Origin: Gammaproteobacteria bacterium
Lineage (GTDB): Bacteria; Pseudomonadota; Gammaproteobacteria; Pseudomonadales; Pseudohongiellaceae
Assembly: GCA_030645995.1 (NCBI GenBank)
Contig: JAUSMU010000109.1
Span: 1 to 34,092 of the forward strand
Length of the DNA: 34,092 nucleotides
Reading direction: 5' to 3'
Shown: positions 7,896-16,509 of the stretch, in pieces
How positions within the stretch are numbered: the stretch's first letter is position 1
Layout: the number at the start of each line of letters is the position of its first letter
The notes under the pieces: generated by a model
Databases searched by the model: none
Told to the model about the DNA's origin: nothing
The model's input: only the letters and a program-made list of their open reading frames with translations
Translations under genes and position numbers: made by a program

Positions 7896-9964
7896 TGGAC
7901 GTCAACTACCAGATACCCCGACTTGCCCTGCTCTGGGTGCTGGCGGCGTTGTTGCTGGTGATCTTGCCGGGCATGCTGCGCTTGCCACCCTTGATACTAT
8001 TGCTGGTTCTTGGTTGTATGGGCTGGCGCTTGTTGATCTTCTCGGGGCGTGCCAGCTATCCGGGCAAGCTGGTAAAAGCCCTGATTGTTTTCACGGCCCT
8101 GCCGCTGACTGTCCTGCAGTTCAGGTCGCAGGGGGTAGGGCTGGATGCGGCCGTCTGTCTGCTGATTCTGGGGGTGGTGTTCAAGCTTCTGGAGATGCAG
8201 TACAAGCGCGACATCGTGATCGTCATCGTACTCGCGTACGTGCTCACGATGATTGGCTTCATTTACTCCCAGACTATTCCGAGTGGCCTGCACGCCTTAT
8301 TAGCGGTGGCCGTCATTACTGGCGCGCTGGTGTCGCTGAACCGTGATAACGCCCGCAACAACTTCAGAGATAACTCGCGGCTCGCAGCCCAGCTGGTGCT
8401 GCAAAGCATCCCCCTCACACTCGCCTTGTTCATCCTGGTACCCAGGATTGCGCCGTTGTGGACCATGCCTCTACCAGTGCCGTCCAACAAGACTGGTGTT
8501 ACTGACGAGATGACCCCCGGCGATATCAGCAGCCTTGGGCGTTCGGCAGAGCTGGCTTTTCGGGTCAGTTTCGACGGTGAGGCGCCCTCCCATGACCGTC
8601 TGTACTGGCGCGGGCTGGTGCTGGATTTCTTCGATGGCCGGACCTGGCGTCGCGGAGGAAGCGCGTTGCTCGATTACGGCATGATCAGGCGCTACCCCAG
8701 CGAGTATCGCGGTGTGCGGCAGGGCGAGCCCGTGGACTATGACGTCATCATGGAGCCGACGCAGCAAACCTGGGTCTATGGCATGCAACTCGCGGAAGTC
8801 ACCACGGGTGAGATTGTGCAGGATCGCAATTACTCCCTGCATACCGCGACGCCGATTACACAGCGCCTGCGCTATCAATTGCGCTCCTGGAGTGCATTTC
8901 AGACTGATCTGGAACTGCCTCGCGCGTTGCGGTCGCGCGCGCTGCAAATGCCTGACGAAGACAACAATACTCGCAGCGCGTTGCTGGCCCGCGAGCTGCG
9001 GGCAGCGTCGACTGATGACAGGGACTACGTCGCGCGGGTCTTGAGTCACTACCGTGAACAGCCCTTCTTCTACACCTTGAATCCACCGTTGTTGGGCGAA
9101 GCAAGTATCGACGAATTCCTATTCCAGACTCGCGAGGGCTTCTGTGAGCACTATGCCGGCAGTTTCGTCTATCTGATGCGCGCAGTCGGTATTCCGGCAA
9201 GAGTGGTAGTCGGTTACCACGGTGGCGAATACAACCCCTTCGAAGATTACACCATGGTCTACCAGTACAACGCCCATGCCTGGGCGGAAGTCTGTTTCGA
9301 GGGGGAAGGGTGGGTAAGGTTCGACCCGACGGGTGCCGTGGCCCCGGAACGCATAAGTCAGGGTGTGGAGGCAGTGTTCGCCAATCAACCCGGTTTCATG
9401 GAAGATTCGGGGTTTTCCATGATGCGCTTCCGCGACACCCAATGGTTGAATACGCTGCGTCTGCGTCTGGATGCGATCGACTACGCCTGGAATCGCTGGG
9501 TAGTGAGCTACGACCAGGATCTGCAGCTGGAATTCCTTGAGGATGTGTTCGGCGATAAGGCCCGTTCGTCCCTATTGTGGGCGCTGGGGTTGTCCACGGC
9601 GCTGATCTTCTCGATAGCGGCTTTCTTTCTGTTGCGTGGCGGACAGCGGCAGCTGCGTGATCCTGTGACTCGTAGCTATCTGGCGCTGGCGGCCGATCTT
9701 GCGGCCATGGGTTTGCCGCGCCGCCGGGGAGAGGGACCACTGGACTATTGCGTGCGCGTCAGTGCCGAGCGTCCGGAACTGGCTGCGGCCATGCAGACTG
9801 TGACACGGCTCTATGTGCAGTTGTGTTATGGGGAGCAGGGAGTCGGTAGCGAGGAGTTGCGACAGGAGTTCAGAATGACATTGCAGACTTTACGGCTGCG
9901 AGTACTATCGCGTGCGCGGCGGGCCGGACTGGTGGCCGTGTCAGCCTTCAGCAGGCTGCAGTGA
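7895..9964 (+). CDS. tgpA: TgpA-like membrane transglutaminase-fold protein (DUF3488/DUF4129)
   Basis: The family reference is Pseudomonas aeruginosa TgpA, an inner-membrane protein with a periplasmic transglutaminase-like domain that is needed for viability there; its substrate is unknown. The 689-residue product has about six membrane helices in the first 190 residues, a periplasmic region, and the triad Cys417 (EGFCEHYAG), His461 (NAHAWAEV) and Asp477 (WVRFDPTG). The spacing 44 and 16 residues equals that of the known TgpA triad. A last membrane helix lies at about 559-580, before a cytoplasmic DUF4129-like tail. GGAG at 7881-7884 serves the ATG at 7895. The gene ends 15 bases from the convergent yciH-like gene. 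Confidence 0.93.
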   Translation: MDVNYQIPRLALLWVLAALLLVILPGMLRLPPLILLLVLGCMGWRLLIFSGRASYPGKLVKALIVFTALPLTVLQFRSQGVGLDAAVCLLILGVVFKLLEMQYKRDIVIVIVLAYVLTMIGFIYSQTIPSGLHALLAVAVITGALVSLNRDNARNNFRDNSRLAAQLVLQSIPLTLALFILVPRIAPLWTMPLPVPSNKTGVTDEMTPGDISSLGRSAELAFRVSFDGEAPSHDRLYWRGLVLDFFDGRTWRRGGSALLDYGMIRRYPSEYRGVRQGEPVDYDVIMEPTQQTWVYGMQLAEVTTGEIVQDRNYSLHTATPITQRLRYQLRSWSAFQTDLELPRALRSRALQMPDEDNNTRSALLARELRAASTDDRDYVARVLSHYREQPFFYTLNPPLLGEASIDEFLFQTREGFCEHYAGSFVYLMRAVGIPARVVVGYHGGEYNPFEDYTMVYQYNAHAWAEVCFEGEGWVRFDPTGAVAPERISQGVEAVFANQPGFMEDSGFSMMRFRDTQWLNTLRLRLDAIDYAWNRWVVSYDQDLQLEFLEDVFGDKARSSLLWALGLSTALIFSIAAFFLLRGGQRQLRDPVTRSYLALAADLAAMGLPRRRGEGPLDYCVRVSAERPELAAAMQTVTRLYVQLCYGEQGVGSEELRQEFRMTLQTLRLRVLSRARRAGLVAVSAFSRLQ

Positions 9965-9979
9965 TGAATTGGCGCCGGT

Positions 9980-10342
9980 TCAGCCACCAGCGAGTTTGAC
10001 TTTGTAACCACTCTGCAGCAGTTGCTGCTGCAGGAGTTCGCGGTGATCTCCCTGAATCTCGATGATGCCATCTTTCACGGTGCCTCCAGTGCCGCAGCGT
10101 GCCTTGAGAACCTTGGCGAGCGCATTGAGTTCTTCCGCCGTGAGGGGCAACCCATCGATCAGCGTTACTCCCTTGCCTTTGCGGCCCTTGGTCTCGCGCC
10201 TGATCCTGACAATCCCGTCTGCGGCCGGCATGCCAGCCTGCTGACGTTTGCACTGGCAGGTAGCGACCGGCTGCCCGCAGTCGGGACAGACGCGGCCCGT
10301 TTCGGTGGAATACACCCGCACAGTGGCTTTGCTGGTTGGCAT
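9980..10342 (-). CDS. yciH: SUI1/YciH family translation-initiation-factor-like protein
   Basis: This is a bacterial homologue of eukaryotic eIF1 (SUI1). In bacteria YciH is thought to affect initiation-codon fidelity or to inhibit translation under stress, but the role is not settled. The 120-residue product has a small cysteine cluster at its N-terminus (Cys19, Cys22, Cys29, Cys31; CPDCGQPVATCQC) and then the SUI1 fold from about residue 42, with KGRKGKGVTLIDGL, the glycine-rich CGTGGTVKDG and GDHRELL. It begins 8 bases after the batD stop on the same strand, so it is probably the last gene of the minus-strand MoxR/Bat operon. Confidence 0.93.
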   Translation of the reverse strand: MPTSKATVRVYSTETGRVCPDCGQPVATCQCKRQQAGMPAADGIVRIRRETKGRKGKGVTLIDGLPLTAEELNALAKVLKARCGTGGTVKDGIIEIQGDHRELLQQQLLQSGYKVKLAGG

Positions 10343-10350
10343 GTTCTGGC

Positions 10351-12120
10351 TTATGCCTTGTAGAGTGGAGGCAGGGTGTATTCCTGCTCCTTCGCGGCAG
10401 TGGCAAGTGACCGGTTGCGCTGTGCGCGCAGCTCTGTCACCAGGGTCAACAGGCGTTTGATGTCGTCCTTCAATGCATTCCCTGTCGCTGTTTCCTGGCC
10501 ATAGAGAGCCTGTTGCAGACGCAGACAGAGCTTTTGAATCTCGGCATTGCTGGTGCGTTGCGCCAGGTCATCAAGATTGTGCAGATCAGGTGCAGAGAAG
10601 TATTGGCGTCCCCAGCCGATCAGCGCGAGCCGTAGCGCTGGCAGATGGTTCTGTTCACAGGCGCGCGCGAACTCCTTGAAAGCAACAGCCTCTGCCGCCG
10701 GAGCGATGTCCTGGCGGTACATGGGCGCGCTGACGACGTGGGGCTTCTTCGCGACCACCTTCTTCTTCGCGGGACGACGTTTGCTGCCGAAATAGGTCAT
10801 GACACCGAGCAGAGCCGTCAAGGCGGCCGCCAGTGCGATCACCCACAAGGGCGTAGAGGGCATCGTCACCAGCGAGTCTTCGTCCTCGCCCTGCAGGCTG
10901 GACGCGTCGCCGAATTGCGGTTCGCCTTCTTCCTCGAAGGTCATGAGTGGCTCTTGTGCCGTTGTGCGCACCGGGCCGATGCGTATCGCGGTGTCTGCCA
11001 GGGTTGCATATTTGATTTCTTCAGTATCGATGTCGTACCAGGGAATGGTGACGCCGGGAACCCGCACTGTGCCGGTGTCGGTCATCAGCAGTGAGTTTGA
11101 TTCGACGCGGCTGCCGACGATGTTGCCATCGACATAGGTGCGTTCGATGGAGGGGGCCTCCGGGTAGACATTGACCGTCTCGATGGGCGGCATTTGCAAC
11201 GGCGGCAAGGCGGCGCCGTCCAGACCGGAAGCTTTCATGCTGATGACGCGGTTGACGGCGTCGCCGACCCGCACATTGGTGAAATCGTTGTCCCAGCTTT
11301 CCTCGATGGTCAGCTCACTGGCGGGCAGCCAGGTTGCATCCGCCGGGAAGTCGACTGGTTTCTCACGCACTTCGATGTCGAAGCCCTCGGAGAATGAGGT
11401 AATGGTGCGGGTGTTGAGATTGCGGAACACGTAATTGCTGGAGCCGTCAGTGACTTCGCCACGGAACATGATATCCGGAATCGCCAGCGCGCCGCTGCGC
11501 TGCGGGAATATCGCATACTGCTTCTCGTAGACTCCGTAGCGCACGCCATCCACCAGTTTTTCGTACTGATTGGGGGTGCCGATCATCTGAATCACTGTGT
11601 CGGGAAGTTCGAGTTCGGTGAAGATCGGATTGCGAATGCCATTGATCGTGTAATACAGGCGAATGGTGAACAGCAGCTGTTCCTGAACGTAGATGCTCTC
11701 CTTGTTGACGATGGTCTCCATGAAGAGGTCCTGCCCGGCAACACTGTTTTGGGTTTTGGGCAACACGTTCACGGACAAGGCCTGTGTGTATGAGCCAGCG
11801 ACGAGCAGGGCAGGAATGTCCAGCTGACCTTCACGCAATGGGAAGAGGGTGAGGTGGTAGTCTATCCAGGATTCGACACGATTATTGCTGCTGCGCATCT
11901 GGCTGGAAGTGCGGGTGGAGACCACCTGAAAATCCGTCTCCAGGGGCGTCAGATCCATTTCCACGCCGCCTTGCTGACCTTCGACCCGCAGCGTCAGGGT
12001 GACCGTTTCGCCACGAATCAATTCGTTGCGATCCACCGTCGCCGTGACCGGCTGGGCGTAGCTCAGTGAGGAGAACAGAGTGAGTGCCGCCGCGAGCAGG
12101 CATGCCAACAGGTTTACCAT
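10351..12120 (-). CDS. batD: BatD-like periplasmic/membrane protein (oxygen tolerance family)
   Basis: BatD proteins belong to Bat operons, first named for aerotolerance in Bacteroides; the mechanism is unknown. The 589-residue product has a signal peptide (about 1-22, cleaved after SYA), a periplasmic region of Ig-like beta domains starting VTATVDRNELIRGETVTL, one membrane helix at about residues 429-448 (WVIALAAALTALLGVMTYF), a basic stop-transfer (SKRRPAKKK) and a helical cytoplasmic tail. The start overlaps the 3' end of the VWA-TPR gene by 7 bases. The ribosome-binding site is weak, so translation is probably coupled. Identification rests on architecture plus operon position. Confidence 0.88.
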   Translation of the reverse strand: MVNLLACLLAAALTLFSSLSYAQPVTATVDRNELIRGETVTLTLRVEGQQGGVEMDLTPLETDFQVVSTRTSSQMRSSNNRVESWIDYHLTLFPLREGQLDIPALLVAGSYTQALSVNVLPKTQNSVAGQDLFMETIVNKESIYVQEQLLFTIRLYYTINGIRNPIFTELELPDTVIQMIGTPNQYEKLVDGVRYGVYEKQYAIFPQRSGALAIPDIMFRGEVTDGSSNYVFRNLNTRTITSFSEGFDIEVREKPVDFPADATWLPASELTIEESWDNDFTNVRVGDAVNRVISMKASGLDGAALPPLQMPPIETVNVYPEAPSIERTYVDGNIVGSRVESNSLLMTDTGTVRVPGVTIPWYDIDTEEIKYATLADTAIRIGPVRTTAQEPLMTFEEEGEPQFGDASSLQGEDEDSLVTMPSTPLWVIALAAALTALLGVMTYFGSKRRPAKKKVVAKKPHVVSAPMYRQDIAPAAEAVAFKEFARACEQNHLPALRLALIGWGRQYFSAPDLHNLDDLAQRTSNAEIQKLCLRLQQALYGQETATGNALKDDIKRLLTLVTELRAQRNRSLATAAKEQEYTLPPLYKA

Positions 12121-13916
12121 ATTTGTGTTTCCGCTGACTGGTTGTTGGAGCGGCTGTCCACTTGTCGCCGCCGGTACTCAAACTGGAATTTGCGCTGCAG
12201 AAGCTCACCCGGATCGTCGTCGATTCTGCGCAGCCACTGCTCCAGAGACTCCTGGCTCTCGTTTTCGGCATTGCTCAGCTGCGGCTCTTCGCCTTGATTC
12301 TCCTCTTCGCTTTCCTTTTGTTCACCGTCTTGAGGTTCGCTCTCTTCCTGTTCCTCTTTGTCGCCGCCTTCCTGCTGTTCCTGTTGTTCTTCCTCTTTAG
12401 GCTCGGACTCTTCTTCTTTCTGTTCCTGCTGCTCTTCCTGCTGTTCCTGCTCTTCTTCGTCGCTCATCTGCTCTTCCTGCGACTGTTCCTCTTCCTGTTG
12501 CTGTTGTTCTTCGAGCAGCTTCTGGACGATTTCGCGGTTATGGATCGCATCTTCGTGATCCGGCTGCAGCGCGATGGCAACGTTATATGAGGCAATGGCC
12601 TGCTCGAAATTGGCACCCTTTGCGTAGGCGTTGCCGAGGTTGTAGTGACTGTCGGCGTCTTCGGTGCTCAGTGCTGCGGCAAAGGCCTGCACGGCAGCGG
12701 GATAGTCACCCGCATGATAGGCAGCCGAGCCCTGCCAACTCGGATCACTGAACAGACTTGCGGCAGTGATCGGGTCCTGATTAGCGTAGGCATCTTCGCC
12801 ACGCTGATCCCTTGTTTTCCACAGATCGATCCACTCGGCGGCCTCTGCAGGGGCGGTCGGAGTGAGGGCGGAGAGGGTGGCGATGGCGGCAGTGGCAGAA
12901 AGAATCCAGCCACGGCGGAAAATCAGGGCGCTGAGAGGCAGAACCAGGAGCAATAGCCAGGGACCCACTTCGTGCCAGATGTCAAAGTTCTGATCGACAT
13001 CCGCGAGATCTTCTTCGCTGAAGAAGTTGTCCTCGGCCATCAGATAATTGATGTCTTCGGCAGTCAGTTGCATGTCGACATAGCGGCCATTAACCAGTGC
13101 TGCGAGATCCTGAAGGCTGGCCTTATCCAATTTCGGCACGATGATTTCGCCGGTGTCCGAGCGCAGGAAATCGCCTCCTGCGGCGGGAATCGGCGCGCCT
13201 TCCTCTGTCCCGACGCCGAGAATGGAGAGCCGGTAGCCCGTCTGCTGCAGGAGTTCACCGATCTGGGCGTGATCTCGACGCTCGACACCATCGGTGACCA
13301 GCAAGATGGTTCCCGAGGCGGCGCCGGCGTCAGTCAGCAGGCCCTTGGCACGCTCGATGGCGACAATGGTATTGCTGCCGAAGGCCGGCATGATGTTGGG
13401 ATTGATGGACGGCACGAGAGATCGAATGGTCACGGAATCTTCGGTAAGAGGCGTCACCGTGTGAGCGTCGCCGGCATAGACCACGAGAGCCGTTTGACCT
13501 TCGCTGCGCATGTCCAGGACATCCATAACCTTGCGCTTGCTGACTGTCAGGCGATTGGGGTCAAAGTCTGCTGCATACATTGACAGCGACTGATCATAGA
13601 CAATCACCAGGGCATCCTGGCGCTGTTGCACCGGTTGCGCGATCTTCTCCCACACCGGCCCGGCGAGAGCCAGGATGGCCAGTGTCCACAGCGTCAGCAG
13701 CAATACCAGCGGGGTACGCTCTGCGGCGCTCTTGCTGCCGTCCAGCAGGTAGGGGAGTAGATCCTTGTCGATCGCTCTGTCCCAGGAACTGGCAGATTCA
13801 TTGATGCGCCACAGGTACAGCACCAGCAGCAGCGCGGGAATTAGCGCCAGCAACCAGAGCGGGCGCAGGAAATGGAAGTTTTGCTCGATCAGCATCAACA
13901 GCGAGGATTCATTCAT
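12114..13916 (-). CDS. BatB/BatC fusion: VWA domain plus TPR membrane protein
   Basis: The 600-residue product fuses the BatB and BatC parts of Bat operons. Two membrane helices near the N-terminus (about 17-36 and 69-86) precede a von Willebrand A domain with the metal site Asp108-Ser110-Ser112 (YDQSLSMY) and VTDGVERR. Two more helices lie at about 318-352. TPR repeats follow at about 380-455 (SHYNLGNAYAKGANFEQAIA). Residues 469-556 are an almost uninterrupted Glu/Gln/Ser tract. The C-terminal block WLRRIDDDPGELLQRKF (561-577) is a conserved ending of BatB/C proteins, so the tract is not an erroneous read-through. It overlaps batA by ATGA and batD by 7 bases. Confidence 0.92.
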   Translation of the reverse strand: MNESSLLMLIEQNFHFLRPLWLLALIPALLLVLYLWRINESASSWDRAIDKDLLPYLLDGSKSAAERTPLVLLLTLWTLAILALAGPVWEKIAQPVQQRQDALVIVYDQSLSMYAADFDPNRLTVSKRKVMDVLDMRSEGQTALVVYAGDAHTVTPLTEDSVTIRSLVPSINPNIMPAFGSNTIVAIERAKGLLTDAGAASGTILLVTDGVERRDHAQIGELLQQTGYRLSILGVGTEEGAPIPAAGGDFLRSDTGEIIVPKLDKASLQDLAALVNGRYVDMQLTAEDINYLMAEDNFFSEEDLADVDQNFDIWHEVGPWLLLLVLPLSALIFRRGWILSATAAIATLSALTPTAPAEAAEWIDLWKTRDQRGEDAYANQDPITAASLFSDPSWQGSAAYHAGDYPAAVQAFAAALSTEDADSHYNLGNAYAKGANFEQAIASYNVAIALQPDHEDAIHNREIVQKLLEEQQQQEEEQSQEEQMSDEEEQEQQEEQQEQKEEESEPKEEEQQEQQEGGDKEEQEESEPQDGEQKESEEENQGEEPQLSNAENESQESLEQWLRRIDDDPGELLQRKFQFEYRRRQVDSRSNNQSAETQIW

Positions 13917-14977
13917 GACTGGCCTCCTGTCACGGCTGCGGAGTCAGTCGTGGCGTCGTCGGCTCTGCGCGCCGGAGAGCGCTGCAGGATAGAACCCCAC
14001 GGCAATGTGGCCAGTGCCAGCAGGAAGCTGAGCAGTACTGCTGTGCCCAGAGGCCAGTAGAAAAGCACGTTGATGGGGCGGAAGGTCTGCTCATCCTGCT
14101 CGATTGCCTCAAGCGTGTCCAGCTCCGCGTAGATGTCCACCAGATCCTCGACATCTCGTGCCCTGAAGTATTTGCCACCGGTCGATTCCGCAATCAGTGT
14201 GAGGTTTTCCTCGTCCAGCTCGGCCGACGGATTGATGGCGCGGGCACCCTGGAATGAGCGCTGCACCAGCGTATCGGCACCCATGCCAATGGTGTATATC
14301 TTGATTTTCTCGGTCTGTGCCAGCTGGCCTGCCTGCACGGGGGAGATGGCACCGGAGTTGTTGACGCCGTCGGTCAGCAGAACCAGCACACGGCTGTTCT
14401 CAGGACGCTCGCGCAGGTGTTTGACGGCGAGGCCAATCGCGTCGCCGATGGCAGTGGCCGACTCTTCAATCATGCCAATTTCGAGTTCGGTAATCAGTTT
14501 GGCGACAGTGGTGCGATCGAAGGTCATCGGCGTCTGAATATAGGCGTGAGCGGCAAACAGAATCAGTCCGAGACGGTCACCCTCGCGGCGTTCAGCGAAG
14601 TCACTGACCACAACCTTCATCACTTCGAAGCGCGACAATTGCACGTTATTGATGACCATGTCCCGCGCTTCCATACTGCCTGAGATATCCACGGCCAGCA
14701 TCAGATCCCGGCCATTGGAGGGCAGCAGAATTGGTTCGCCGACCCACTGCGGACGGCTGGCGGCGACGACCACACATATCCAGATCAGGGCACAGCAGAT
14801 GATTTTGAGCAGGCGGTAGGCATCGACGCGATTGGAGTCGGTCTGCAGTTGCGAGAGTCGTTGATAGAAAGGCACGAACAAGGCTGCCTCCTGCCTGGCT
14901 GCCCGTGCAAAGAAACGGTACACCAGGAGCGGCAGCGGGAGGGCGGCGAAGGCCCAAGGCCAGGTAAACTCAAGCAT
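13913..14977 (-). CDS. batA: BatA-like VWA-domain membrane protein
   Basis: This 354-residue protein has two N-terminal membrane helices (about 6-24 and 57-73), a von Willebrand A domain with a complete metal site Asp97-Ser99-Ser101 (AVDISGSME), VLLTDGVNNSG, and a final membrane helix near residues 307-326. That is the BatA/BatB layout: an inner-membrane anchor with the VWA domain between helices. VWA proteins of this class are partners of MoxR ATPases. It overlaps the DUF4381 gene by 8 bases and batB/C by 4 bases (ATGA). The substrate or target is not known. Confidence 0.92.
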   Translation of the reverse strand: MLEFTWPWAFAALPLPLLVYRFFARAARQEAALFVPFYQRLSQLQTDSNRVDAYRLLKIICCALIWICVVVAASRPQWVGEPILLPSNGRDLMLAVDISGSMEARDMVINNVQLSRFEVMKVVVSDFAERREGDRLGLILFAAHAYIQTPMTFDRTTVAKLITELEIGMIEESATAIGDAIGLAVKHLRERPENSRVLVLLTDGVNNSGAISPVQAGQLAQTEKIKIYTIGMGADTLVQRSFQGARAINPSAELDEENLTLIAESTGGKYFRARDVEDLVDIYAELDTLEAIEQDEQTFRPINVLFYWPLGTAVLLSFLLALATLPWGSILQRSPARRADDATTDSAAVTGGQS

Positions 14978-15545
14978 GGTTGGAAACCGGTGTTGAAGTG
15001 GATTTGTTCTCAGATGCTTTGTCTGAGCCGATTTTAGTCAAATACAGGCTCGCTATCCATTGATGAGCCATGCGGTAAAGATGCTCGTCATCGACATCCC
15101 AGCGGCGCGCGAAACGTCCCTGCACCAGGGTGGCGGCGAGGGAGTCATCGAGCAGCGAGGCATCGCCCTTGTTGCGCAGATAGGCGATCCATTGCTCACC
15201 ACTGAGGCTGGCGGGTAGTTCACCGGGGAAGTGTTTCAAGGCTACACGTCGGAGCACGGCGTTGACCTCGTTCACGAAGTTCAGCTTCAGCGTATCGTCC
15301 TCCTCCTTCTGGGGGTCGGCAGCCTTGGCAGCCCGGTATTCGCTGACACATTTGTCTAATTCGCGTACGGCAAAGGCGCAGATGCGGCGCTGTTTCCAGC
15401 CCGCATAATAACGGCGCCCGATAATCACCCCGGCAATCACGAGGATGATCAGGAGTATCCACCAACCAGGAGCGGGCGGCCAGATGCCAACGGGATCCGG
15501 CAAATGGATGTCGGCTAACTGGCTTAAAGGGTCTGTGCTGTCCAT
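14970..15545 (-). CDS. DUF4381 membrane protein of the MoxR/Bat operon
   Basis: The 191-residue product has a short N-terminus (DPLSQLADIHLPDPVGIWPPAPGWW), a single membrane helix at about residues 29-43, a basic cytoplasmic flank and a helical soluble domain with ALKHFPGELPASLSGEQWIA. This pattern, with the LxxIHLPxPxxxWPPAPGWW opening, is typical of DUF4381 proteins that sit between the DUF58 and batA genes in MoxR operons. Its function is unknown. It overlaps the DUF58 gene by 22 bases and batA by 8 bases. Confidence 0.87.
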   Translation of the reverse strand: MDSTDPLSQLADIHLPDPVGIWPPAPGWWILLIILVIAGVIIGRRYYAGWKQRRICAFAVRELDKCVSEYRAAKAADPQKEEDDTLKLNFVNEVNAVLRRVALKHFPGELPASLSGEQWIAYLRNKGDASLLDDSLAATLVQGRFARRWDVDDEHLYRMAHQWIASLYLTKIGSDKASENKSTSTPVSNHA

Positions 15546-16501
15546 TGTCTTATCTGCTCAACAACCAGCTGGTTGGTTCGTAATTTGAGAAAGGGAATCT
15601 GCAGTTTGACCAACTCCGACTGCAGCGCGCCCATGCGCTCCTGAAAGTTCTGCTGGTAGGTGCGTCGGGCTGTCTGGCTGTAGGAGTTCAGTGTGCCTTT
15701 GTGCTGGCCATCGGTAATGCTGTAGAAACCGGGGACGGGCAGGTTCTCTTCCAGTGCGTCATAGACGAAGCAGCACACCACGTTGTTGTGGCGGGACAGC
15801 TGGTAGAGATACTGCATGGCAGTGTCATCCATGGTGGTGAAATCGCTGAGAATGTACAGCGTGCTGCCCGGCTTGGTGATACGGCGGATCTGCCCCAGCG
15901 CTCCGGCAAGCCCTCTCTGGTTGGCAGGGACGTTGGGGGGAGACTGCCGGTTGGCCGCGTCGGTGAGCCGGTTGTTGTACATGTGAATCTGATTGAGCAG
16001 ATGCAGGGCCGAGCGACGACTGCGTTTCGGTCGGACCAGCGAATGACTGCTGTCTGAGTACACCAGCCCGCCCACACGATCGCCATTGTCGATTGCCATC
16101 CAGCAGAAAATGGCTGCTGCCTGTGCGGCGATCACCGACTTGAAGGCGACCTGACTACCGAAGAACATGCTGCTGGACTGATCGACCGCGATGATGACGG
16201 GGCGTTCACGCTCCTCACGGAATACCTTGGTGAAAGGCTTGCCCGTCCGGGCGGTGACACGCCAGTCAATTGTGCGAATGTCATCACCCTGCTGATAAGG
16301 GCGAAACTCTTCGAAATCGATGCCTCGTCCGCGCATCTTGGACATGTGCAGGCCGGAGATGCCGGCGATGGAGCGGGTATAAGGCACGTACTCAACGATC
16401 TTGGCAGCGTGGCGCTGGATCAGCAGCTGTTGCAGACTGATGACCGCCCCCTTGCTCTGATATAGCGCCACCTGTGAATCAATCTGCGGAATCATGGACA
16501 T
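15524..16501 (-). CDS. DUF58 domain protein (soluble type, VWA-like)
   Basis: This 325-residue protein has no membrane helix. It contains the DUF58 core (EFRPYQQGDDIRTIDW, about residues 65-80) and a VWA-like metal motif Asp107-Ser109-Ser111 (AVDQSSSMFFG). It is therefore the soluble DUF58 class that pairs with MoxR and Bat proteins, and differs from the membrane DUF58 protein at 6858-7895. The start MSMIPQ lies 8 bases after the moxR stop. The 3' end overlaps the DUF4381 gene by 22 bases, which suggests fixed stoichiometry through coupled translation. Confidence 0.92.
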   Translation of the reverse strand: MSMIPQIDSQVALYQSKGAVISLQQLLIQRHAAKIVEYVPYTRSIAGISGLHMSKMRGRGIDFEEFRPYQQGDDIRTIDWRVTARTGKPFTKVFREERERPVIIAVDQSSSMFFGSQVAFKSVIAAQAAAIFCWMAIDNGDRVGGLVYSDSSHSLVRPKRSRRSALHLLNQIHMYNNRLTDAANRQSPPNVPANQRGLAGALGQIRRITKPGSTLYILSDFTTMDDTAMQYLYQLSRHNNVVCCFVYDALEENLPVPGFYSITDGQHKGTLNSYSQTARRTYQQNFQERMGALQSELVKLQIPFLKLRTNQLVVEQIRQWTAQTL

Positions 16502-16509
16502 AAAGGTGC

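Noticed and set aside
12240-12520. Repetitive TTCCTGTT-like stretch that resembles a repeat array
   Set aside because: There is no constant unit or spacer. It is the codon-level consequence of the Glu/Gln tract of BatB/C, not a CRISPR or tandem array.
12162-12590. Leu/Phe-rich plus-strand frame that looks like a membrane protein
   Set aside because: It is the exact complement of the Glu/Gln-rich tract of BatB/C: GAA and GAG codons read backwards as TTC and CTC, giving false hydrophobicity.
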